This document shows, in pieces, positions 53,757 to 63,124 of a stretch of 64,000 nt of DNA. The notes below the pieces were generated by a model. The model did not search any database. It saw only the letters and a program-made list of their open reading frames with translations, and was not told the DNA's origin. This DNA is from Primulina eburnea (lineage: Eukaryota > Streptophyta > Magnoliopsida > Lamiales > Gesneriaceae). The position numbers and the translations under genes were made by a program. Each line of letters begins with the position of its first letter. Positions within the stretch are counted from its first letter, which is position 1. Location of the stretch: NCBI RefSeq assembly GCF_022965805.1, contig NC_133104.1, positions 21,971,308 to 22,035,307 of the forward strand. Direction: 5' to 3'.

Positions 53757-55535
53757 CGTTAAATAGTACTGAAAAGTAAACAGATAAATGTTAATGACTA
53801 TTTTAAAATATTTAGTAAGATATAAAGTATGGACTTTAACTTTATAAATGTTTACTCCCACTGTTTTGACATCTTTCACTACCCTCTAGTGAAAACGGGA
53901 AACTCCTTTCCTCAGTAGGTACGTAAGGTCCAATTAGCGAATTATGATCCCGAATAATATCAGCCAATCACAATTCCTAAAAGGTAGTTTCCAATTGCAT
54001 CACAATGCAACCCTCTACGTAAACTTTTGTCTCACGTTTGATTAGGACCCAATAATATGACGTCGTTCATCTTTACGTGTCAAGCCTTACCCATCGATGT
54101 TGAACCTTAATGGACGGTCGCCAAGAGTTCCCTCAATAATATGAGCCGAAGTCATGGGAGTTCCACGTAGTTCACATCACTATGTCAAATGGATGTCACA
54201 GCTTTCCGGTACTAAGGGCCCCCCAATAATATGAGCCGAGCCCCGAGTACGGGTAGCGATTCGTCATGCACCCATTTGTCGATGGAAGACAAGGAAATTA
54301 TAAACAAATTTATAATTCCCCTTTTCAGGCTTGATATTAATTTTGAATCTTATTCAAAATGAGGGTTTTTAATTTTGAAAGGTCTCATCATTAATTTTAT
54401 TTAAAAGCTCGCCATGTTTGATCGTATGTTTGCCGGATTCATGCAACTTTGTTATTATAATAATAACGCACATACTCATTATTTATAACATATCATGCAT
54501 ATATTATAAACAGTAAACAAACAAGGATGATCAATCGCCCCAATACTAACGGACCGTGTGAGCTAAACACGGGCCTAGGTCCAATCCTAGGGAAATGCAC
54601 GGGATGCAAATGCAACTATTACATAAGCTTCCAATATTTACATATCTTCGATCTTCATAATCATCATTGCCACCATCTTCCAATCTTGATCATCCACTAT
54701 ACGAATATTTACAAATAAATATCCATGGCAAATAGGGATACATCTCATGGGGGTGGGAACGGGCAATAAACCAAGCCCACTTTATAAATTGATAATTATT
54801 ACAATCATTCAACACAAAATATCCTAGCATACACCTAGCAAATTGGGCTTGGGCTTTTGATCATCCTTCATGCATAATATCACATATCATGCACCATCAA
54901 TTAATTATCACAATAATTAATTGATCCAATATTATATATCTTGATCCAATCACTAACCGCCACGATTATAAACTAAATTAACAAAGTATACAAACACCTT
55001 TGTCTACTTTCCAATTAATTTATTTATAACCGAATTTCTTGTAAATCACCATTTACTATAAATAATTAAAGTCCAACTTAAATTATTTATTTCATGAGAA
55101 AATATTTGCAACTTTTGTAATTTTAAACTTAAGGGCCCAAAACTCATTTTTCACCAAAAACGTTTTGGCCCATTTAAAATTCACAAATATGTTAGCCATC
55201 CAATGGCCCAACAACTCAAGGCCCATGACACTTGGATATTTCAAAACACCTTTTGAAAACCCTAGTCGTCATTGTCGTCGCCGGAGCTCCGTCGCCGGAT
55301 TCCGGTAACAAAATTTTTTTTTTTATTTTTAAAAGAGGGGCGTTCGAGGGGCTGCCCTTGCTGCCCGAAACGGGCAGCCCCTCGGGCAGCCCGAGCTGCC
55401 CGACACGGGCAGCAACATGCTGCCCGAAATTTCCCCCAAAAAGCCTTGGTATTTTGTTGCAAAAAATACACTCATGCGGTTAGAAATCGATCTCAACATA
55501 ATATCTTGCATTTGCTACACAAAAACGTAACCATA
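53757..55535 (-). other. Cop2 untranslated leader
   Basis: About 1.8 kb without a supported gene. It has the fourfold CAATAATATGAGCC motif (53950..54242; the complement of the Cop1 repeat) and the GC-rich cluster at 55335..55430. Both match the Cop1 leader in place and order. Confidence 0.78.
55335..55430 (-). repeat. GGGCAGC/GCTGCCC inverted-repeat cluster in the Cop2 leader
   Basis: Alternating GGGCAGC and GCTGCCC copies, including CTGCCCGAAACGGGCAG, form nested stems about 110 nt from the primer site. Same position as 1684..1786 in Cop1. Confidence 0.8.
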
Positions 55536-55547
55536 GCTCGGATACCA
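55536..55547 (-). other. Cop2 primer binding site
   Basis: In element direction TGGTATCCGAGC, initiator tRNA-Met type with one change, 2 nt after the LTR. Confidence 0.85.
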
Positions 55548-55549
55548 CT

Positions 55550-57697
55550 TGAAAGGGGATCGGTTACGGTGGCCGGAAACGCAACGGAAGCACAAAAATT
55601 TTCGATTTTAGCATATAAATTTCGGCCACCATGATTTTGTGTAGGAAATACAATAAAACACCAAAATGACATTCATAGTGTGTTTAGAAATAGTTACCTA
55701 TCAACCTCTTAAGGTTGATGATGGCTCCAACCAAGTTGTGAACAACTTGGCTCTTGAATGGAATGAAGATCTACAAGCTTCCTTGGACTCCTTTCTTTCC
55801 TTCAAAATTAGGCCCACCACTAGCAAACTAGAACCCCTCTTATTTTGCACTAGAAAAATAAAAGGATTTTTCAAAGAGAAGTATTTTTCTTCCTCAACAC
55901 TTGAAGAGAAAAATTGAGAGAAAACTTTGAGAGAATAATAATTCAATATTTCGGCCATTGTGAGCTAGAATGGGGGAAGGGAGACTGATCTTGGACTTGC
56001 AAAAAGTAGAGACAAAAGTAGCATGCCAAGCCTTGATATTTGAAAAAGTTGTCTCCAACCCTTCACCTCCCATGCATGCATATTATATGGTTTTTTATCA
56101 AAATAAAAACCATGGACTAAATTTAATTATCTCAAACATATTTGAGACTAATTAAACATTACTTGAATTTACCCAAGTCCCACTAGTTAAATAATTAATT
56201 TAAATTGAGCTCTACAAGACTCAATATAATTTAACTAATTCAACACTTGAATTAATATAATTATTTGGACTCTACTAGGTCCACTAGTGTTTAATTAATT
56301 CAACACTTGAATTAATTTAATTTAGTCCATAATAATGTTTATGAAAATCACAATTTTCAAATACATTATTCAATTGGCCAACTTTTAATTTAGGAACACT
56401 TCCATAAATTAAAATTTACATTTCTATCATAGAAGTCATACTTCTATTTTTCTTTACAATTATAAACTCATTTATAAGTTGTTCAACACAGTGAACTAGT
56501 TTCTCCTTTATAGAAGTCATACTTCTAATTTTCCTTACGCTTATAAACTCCTTTATAAGCCGTTCAACACATTGAACTATTTTTACTTCTCAACGTGATC
56601 TAGAAAACCAGCACTTGTGTGGCCCTCAATGGTTCATTGATACAACTAGCCGTGGGTTCACATTTCCATGTGATTCGGACTAAACATGTCCTTATATGAG
56701 CATACCCCAATTGCTCCATTCTTACTTATCAACTCCTTGATAACAAGAACGTCAGAACTCAAGTCTGATAGTACCCAACCAATCATGTTAAACGCCTAGC
56801 AGCATCGCTTACATGATTCCCTAGGTATCAAATGATAGTGCCTGCAAGAACCATTCAATTATGGTTAGCGTACAGTACGGTCCCTTCAACTCATATATCC
56901 CGACCGATTCGACAACCATTGGTTTATCGAGAGTTGTCAATGAATCGATACTATGTGTCATGTCGTAGTTGCATCGATGGTGTAATCTACGAAACTCCTT
57001 TCATAATTACCACCATACTCTGATCAGAGATTTCACACTACATATACATGAAAACACATAGGATATCCATACCCGAAGGTAAGCGGTGAATCCCCGACTA
57101 CAATGCATCGACTCCTATATGTTTCGACAGAACACCCAACCTTTGCACCTGATGACCCCTTGAGAGTCGGTAAACAAGTCAAAGTGCAATGCTAGCACAT
57201 AGAGTCTCAATATTGTCCCGGGTCATAAGGACTAATGGTGTACAACCATAAACTAGGACGTTTCCACTCGATAAGTGAGAACCACTTGGAAAGTCCTTTA
57301 ATGGAGGGTTGTTCAGTGCACTCTTCCAGGAGCACCTATCTGCATGCTTGGACATCACAATGTCCCCTACCAATGAAACATGGTACTCACATCACAGATA
57401 CTAGTCTCTAACTCGAGCGGCCTATATCCTTCTTAGCGGCGGCTGAATCGACTAGGAACTGTATAGAATATACAGTATTCCAAATATGAGTTTCATGATA
57501 CTCATCATATGAGCATCTCATATTCTTTCTACTATTTGTATATTCAAGGACTTTATCTATGCAACTAGCATGGGTATACAGATAAAGATGTGCCAAAATA
57601 ATAATTTCAAATATAATTAAAATAAAGATCGTTTATACATAGAGTTTCATTGTGAACACTCGGCCAACACTTGGCTCGACGGGCACCTACTCTAACA
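55550..57697 (-). repeat. Cop2 5' LTR
   Basis: 2148 bp, same ends as the 3' LTR, adjacent to the primer site. TATA-like stretch at about 56080..56089 (TGCATATTATATGG on the plus strand). No gene is supported. Confidence 0.95.
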
Positions 57698-57732
57698 ATA
57701 ATCACGACCTTAACAGCACTCAGCACCCATCG
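57698..57732 (-). other. Cop2 TSD copy (ATAAT) and GypH right remnant
   Basis: 57698..57702 is the second ATAAT. The remaining 30 nt belong to the sequence into which Cop2 and GypG inserted. Confidence 0.7.
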
Positions 57733-57880
57733 TGTAATGCCTGAGATTTAATCATTTTAATCAGACGTTGATTAATTGACGTAATGGAAGTCATAGGAAC
57801 TCAAATGACGAAGTCAGGCGTTGGTTTATGTTAAGCCAAGATGTTGAACCGAACATCTCAAGATGTTAGGCCGAACATCT

Positions 57881-58052
57881 CGCGCCCGAGCGGCAGAAAA
57901 GCACCGCCCGAGCGCGCATGTATAATTGTGAGGGCCGAGAGTTCTTCGCCCTAGCGAGCAACTTTTGACCGCCCGAGCGATAGGAGATGTTCAGCCGAGG
58001 ATCTCGACCGAAACTGACTCGCCCTAGCGGTAGGTTTTGACCGCCCTAGCGA
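57881..58052 (+). repeat. CCGC-CCKA-GCGG inverted-repeat array, GypG 5' LTR
   Basis: Six units such as ACCGCCCTAGCG and GCGCCCGAGCGG, preceded (57838..57880) by two copies of AGATGTT...GAACATCT. The array ends 50 nt before the TATA box. The 3' LTR copy is at 63273..63444. Confidence 0.9.
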
Positions 58053-58101
58053 GAAACGTGCAGAACATGCACAATGCCACTTGCCCTTATATCATTCAAT
58101 G

Positions 58102-58115
58102 TATATATATATATA
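58102..58115 (+). promoter_or_regulatory. TATA box of the GypG LTR
   Basis: A TATATATATATATA run 50 nt after the palindromes, conserved in the 3' LTR (about 63494). Confidence 0.65.
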
Positions 58116-58883
58116 CATACAAACGAATATTCTTGAGAAACGAAGGAAACCGAGGCAAGAGGGAAAGAAAGGGTTCGACGCATAGATTTGTGATTTGTGA
58201 GAAATCCGTCCGTCCGATTTTGAATCCGACTTGGGTATCGAGTTCCTATCAACGTAGGCTACAACTGGACGTAAGTTTTACTACGTTTTGACATGCTTTG
58301 AAATTATGATATTGTCAGAATTGAATGGAACTCATATATGTTGTTCTCGACATATTAGACATCATAGAATCGAAGTCAGATTAAGAAACGGACTGATTAT
58401 GGAATTGTTATGATTTTCGGAATAGTTTTGGAGTCAAGTGATATCAGAATTGAGTTGTTATTGAGTATGAGATATTAGAATTAATATCTGATTGATAGGG
58501 TATTGTTGGGTATATTGATATTATACCGTTATGCCATCGATATTGAATTAGATTGCGTATTGAGCAGGACAGATTTAATTCGAGTGGTATATTGATATTA
58601 TACTCCTCGATATTGTTCTTGTCAGATTGAGTATTGACAGATTTGAGTTCGAGACTTCGACAGAATCAGAATATCAGAAAGAAAGGTATAAATTAATGTT
58701 GAGTTGGGATTGCACAACTCGAGTGAGGCGTGACTCGAGTTTCCCTAAATCACATACTTTCATTTATTGCATTGATATTTGCAATTGATGAGACTTATGA
58801 TTGTAGTCTATTGAGTTATAGGTAATGTATGATAAGATTGATATTTGTAGTTTATTGATTTATAGCTACTGCATGTAATGACT

Positions 58884-59132
58884 GCTGATTCGCTAGTCAT
58901 CGACTGATTTGCTTAGATACTGAATGCATGTATTGACTACTGAGTTGTTGAGTCATAGGCTGATTCGCCTAGTCACCGGCTGATTCGTCGGGTTATAGAC
59001 TGATTCGTCTATTTATTGGCTGATGTGCCTAATTATAGCTGATTCGCTTAATCACAGGCTGATTCGTCTGGTTATTGGCTGATTCGCCTAATTCTTGACT
59101 GATTCGTCAATTCTGTGGTTGATTCGCCCAAA
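58884..59132 (+). repeat. 20-nt minisatellite of TGATTC-loop hairpins in the GypG leader
   Basis: About eleven units with a 20-nt period, each built around TGATTC, most flanked by complementary triplets: GGC/GCC, GAC/GTC or AGC/GCT. It lies downstream of the TATA box and so in the transcribed 5' leader. Not present in GypB or GypD at that place. Confidence 0.88.
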
Positions 59133-59435
59133 CACTGGATATATGTATTATATCGATGCCGTTTAGGAATTGATTCATTCCTATCGACTGAGATTCGGTA
59201 TAATTACTATTATTCAGACTTCGGGTTCCCTAGGATAGAGTTGAGTCGAGTCTGAGACGACGCGTTGTTTGAGTCGAGTCTGAGTCTGAGTATGATTCAG
59301 TGTTTGATATTGATTTATGTTTCTGATTTGAGACATGTTATGAATATTTGTTATTATGCTTTTATATATGTTTTTATATATGATTGCATGTGTACATTGT
59401 TTATACTGGGATTCATTCTCACCGGAGTTATCCGG

Positions 59436-59470
59436 CTGTTGTCTTGTTTTGTATGTGTGCATGACAACAG
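59436..59470 (+). other. U5 hairpin, GypG 5' LTR
   Basis: CTGTTGTC and GACAACAG form an 8-bp stem, extendable, around a loop with GTATGTGTGC as in GypB and GypD. An ACCGG...CCGG stem precedes it. Confidence 0.68.
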
Positions 59471-59777
59471 GTGGGGCTGGATCAGGGTCAAGAAGAGGAT
59501 GAGAGAAGACAGATAGCGTGGTGATTCCGGACTTGATTTAGAGATAGGGTTAGACACTTGATATTAGCTGTTAAACCCTAGTTGAATACATATATGTTGT
59601 ACATGACTTGTACTTTTATACTGAGATGTATGTTCATGTTTAATATGTAATTTGAGTAAATTGCATTACGTTTCCGCTATGTATTTTAAAAAAAAAATTT
59701 AGACCCTGTTTTATAATTGATTAATTAGTCCCAAACATGATTAAGAACTTGATTAGCGTCCGGGTCCCCACAACAGG

Positions 59778-59789
59778 TGGTATCAGAGC
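59778..59789 (+). other. GypG primer binding site
   Basis: TGGTATCAGAGC, 5 nt after the LTR. Confidence 0.93.
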
Positions 59790-60043
59790 GATAGATCCTT
59801 TAGATTGAGATAGAAGAGGCTAGTGAGCGGGGTAGATTGAGTTTTCTTTCCTTGCTTGTGAATGCTGGCATGCTTACTGCTTTATACAATACATGTTACT
59901 TGATTTATCTGATTTGATTTTGTAATATGTATTATTGGGAACGAATCTGAACTGATTCTCGATCAGCAGTAAGATGATCGGGAGGGAGATTGAATTGAAA
60001 CAGATGTGTGGGATTGGGGTACTAATCCTTTTGAGTTTCAGAT

Positions 60044-61153
60044 ATGCCTCCTAGACGAATTCCAGAACAGGGTAGTACATCGAATCCTCCAATGGATGTA
60101 TCGCCGACTCCAATGGAAACCTTGCTGAAAAGGTTTCAGTCATTCAAACCACCCACTCTGAAAGGTACTGAGACACCAGTCGAGTGTGAGAGTTGGTTAG
60201 GTAGCATTGAGTTGCTGTTTGATTCACTGGGATACAGTGATGAGCGCCGGATTAAATTGATTGGACACCAGTTGCTGGATGTTGCACAAAGCTGGTGGGT
60301 TACAATGAAGAGGGCCTTGGAGCAGCGAGGTACGATTATTACTTGGGATGTATTTAAAACTGAATTTTATCAGAGATTTTTCCCAGTGTCGTACAGGAAA
60401 GACAAGGGGGCAGAGTTTGCCAATTTGAGATAGGGTCAGCTGAACATTGAAGAATATGTGACCAAGTTCTCTACCTTGTTGAAGTTTGCTCCACATGTGG
60501 CTGATAATGATGAAGCCGTGGCTGATCAGTTCATCAATGGCTTGAATCCTGATATTTTTACATTGGTGAACATAGGGCGACCTAATAACTTTGCTGATGC
60601 CATGAATAGAGCAAAGGGCGCTGAAGCGGGCCTGATAAGGCAGAGAGGAGCTGAATTTGTTCCTCCAGTGTCGAGACCACAGCAACCACTTTCCCGATTC
60701 GAGGGCGGTAGTAGCAGTAGTGGAAAGAAAGATTTTCTGAAGGCTAGAGGAAAGCAGTTTAAGAAGTCTGGCGGCAGTTCTTCTAGCTCTAGTGGTTCTC
60801 AGCAGAGTTATACTGGCGTTTACTGCGGAAATTGTGGAGGGAGACATTCCACTGAACAATGCCAAGGAGTACTTGGTAGCTGCCACTTCTGCAAGCAACA
60901 GGGACATTTTGCCAGAGTATGTCCACAGAGGGGTTCCCAAAGATCCCAGGGAGCTGAACCATCTGGATCAGCGGCACAGTGGGGTAGACGATCAGCTGCC
61001 GTTCCTTCATTTCAGCCAGCACCATCTCAGTCACAGCAGAGGCCAGGAGGAAGCCAGACAGTTGGCCAGCCTCCTAGACAGCAGGCCAGAATATTTGCTT
61101 TGACCGAGGAGCAGGCTCAGGAAGCACCAGATGATGATGTTGCAGGTAACTGA
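60044..61153 (+). pseudogene. GypG gag, one in-frame stop
   Basis: Starts MPPRRIPEQGS, as in GypB and GypD. The core has WWVTMKRALEQRG and YRKDKGAEFANLR. One CAG to TAG change (60431..60433) interrupts it; the same frame resumes at once and stays open for over 230 codons. Two zinc knuckles are intact: CGNCGGRHSTEQC and CHFCKQQGHFARVC. A Gln/Pro-rich stretch leads towards protease, where the frame is lost after 61153. Apart from the single stop, gag is well preserved, unlike pol. Confidence 0.9.
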
Positions 61154-63060
61154 TTTGTTTGATTATCCTGCATATGTATTGAGTAATGCCGGTGCTTCAC
61201 ATACTCTTATTTCTGAAAGATTTGCATTGATGTATGCATTCTCTGTTGAGTCCCTATGTACTGTAGTATCTGTTTATTTTCCTTTGGGGAAAAGATCTTG
61301 TATCAGTGATTTCTGTTAGATCTTGTGTACTACAGTAGGATGAGAATGAGATCGAGTTAGAGTATATGATAGCTAGTATTGTACCGATGTTGTCTGAGTT
61401 TGGGACTGCATTACGCATATTGATATGCGGATCAAGTACAGAGCTACCCTAGATTAATTTTAGAAGAGGGTGAGAATTGAACCTGAGATGGCCAAGGGAT
61501 GAATATGGTACGATAAGAATTCTAGATTGAGAATTTCTTTGATATTCGTACTAGTTATGACTCGATTATTACAGAAAGGAGCAGAGTGACTCCTTATGTA
61601 TTCAGTTGATTTACTGAAGTTGAGTCTATCATTGGCTGATTTACCAATGATATGAAAATTATTGATGTTTTCTCTGGTAAGACTTCAGATCTGATTCCAA
61701 TCAGAGAAATTGATTTTAGCCTTGAATCTGATTGAATATTGATGTTTATTCTGAGTACGTGGTTGAAACAGATTGTAGACAATGGAGATTACATTGTACC
61801 GTCCGAACCAGAGCTGATGTTGAAACGTTAGCAGTTCAAAAAGCTGATTAGAATGGTTAGAACTCAATAACAATAGTCAGAACAGAGTGTCGATCAGAGT
61901 AACAGATATGTGATTTTATATGTGGTATGAGGTTGATTATTCTGTGATATCAGATGTGTCAAAATTGTACAGCAAAGCTTGATATTGATAGTCAGAGCCG
62001 AATACCAGGTAGGTATTTCTTCTTTAATTTATGTTATTAACTGATTGGTGTATATCAAATAGTTCGAATCAGAAAGAACAGATATTGTCAGAAGCTTACA
62101 GTCATGGATTCAGTGTTCAGTCTGATGATTGAGACTGTATTGTATTCGAACAGATAGTTGTGATTGAGATCAGTTATAACAGAAATGTATTAAAATGTTG
62201 GCAGAAATTGTACTGATATGTCTGAATCGCTAACAGAAAAGACAGAAAGATAGAAATCAGAAGATTTATTACAGAATTGTATAGTTCTAAATAGAAATGG
62301 GAGTACATTTCTATGGCTTTCGTAATGAAATTACCGCCATTTTTTTTCAGATTGTAATATGATATGATTGTGATTGACAGATTGTTCAATCTATATCTAT
62401 TAGTTTGTACAAGATAACGTACAAACATGACCAGATGACACAGATTGATGTCAGAGAAGTGGTCAGAAAGATCAGAATGCCACAATAGACTATGTCAGAT
62501 TGTGATTTTGCTTGAGATCGTATTCGTGACAGAATGTATCACGAGCTTTCTTCTAGATTGTTTTACAGATTGACAGACAGTCAGAGTATATTATCCAGAC
62601 ATTGGAGGATATCCAAAAAGCTGCAGTGCTGGATGTTAGCACTGGTGGATATGACAGATTGTCACTATCTGAGTTATGAGATGATGTTAATTATCAGACT
62701 ACCAGAGGGGTTATGAGAAGGAAGATGAAGATAGTTCAGAAAGGACAGACTTAAGAAACCAACGTCGGATGATGACGATTGGTATTTGAAGCTTAAGATG
62801 GTATCTGTCCTTGATTGAGATAAACAGATTTTATAACAGCAGATGGTACTGATATGGGATGAGCTATAGCTTGATTTATACGGATGGTGTATAGCCAGTA
62901 ATGCGAGATTGATTCTGTCAAAAGGACGAGAGAAGTATTATGATAGTGTACTTCATGACGGCTTATTCCAGATGTGAAATCTAAGGTTGATACCAGAAAG
63001 AGATTTCAGAATGGATTCATTGAGATGAGAGTTTGATTTAAACTATGTTATACATTTCTT
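61131..63060 (+). pseudogene. GypG pol remnant
   Basis: Only traces remain. The protease region reads YPAYVLSNAGASHTLISERF, so the catalytic DTG is now NAG. Around 61440..61640 short stretches resemble the protease-RT linker of GypD (such as SVDLLKLSLSLADL). Near 62585..62640 an integrase trace (QTLEDIQKAAVLDV) is visible. RT and RNase H motifs were not recognised. Stops occur in all frames. No product expected. Confidence 0.8.
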
Positions 63061-63086
63061 CTGATATATCTGAATTGATTATTTGT

Positions 63087-63104
63087 GAGTTCGAGGACGA
63101 ACTC
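63087..63104 (+). other. Pre-polypurine hairpin of GypG
   Basis: GAGTTCG-AGGA-CGAACTC, extendable by one pair on each side, 6 nt before the purine tract. It is perfect although pol just upstream is ruined. Confidence 0.8.
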
Positions 63105-63110
63105 AGATCT

Positions 63111-63124
63111 AAGAGGGGGAGAAA
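63111..63124 (+). other. GypG polypurine tract
   Basis: AAGAGGGGGAGAAA, as in GypD, directly before the 3' LTR. Confidence 0.92.

Larger units (their letters stand above)
47667..57697 (-). mobile_element. Cop2: nearly intact Ty1/copia retrotransposon, 10,031 bp
   Basis: LTRs of 2147 and 2148 bp with TG...CA ends, TSD ATAAT, primer site, long leader, gag-protease-integrase-RT-RNase H, purine tract. Only two lesions are seen in 4 kb of coding sequence: a frameshift near 52350..52385 and a TGA at 50392..50394. LTRs differ at about 30 bases (about 1.4%). It is the same family as Cop1 and Cop3. Confidence 0.96.
57733..59772 (+). repeat. GypG 5' LTR (2040 bp)
   Basis: Starts TGTAATGCCTGAG, ends GGGTCCCCACA like GypB and GypD. 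It contains U3 palindromes (57881..58052), a TATA box (58102..58115), a hairpin minisatellite (58884..59132) and a U5 hairpin (59436..59470). No gene is supported. Confidence 0.94.
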
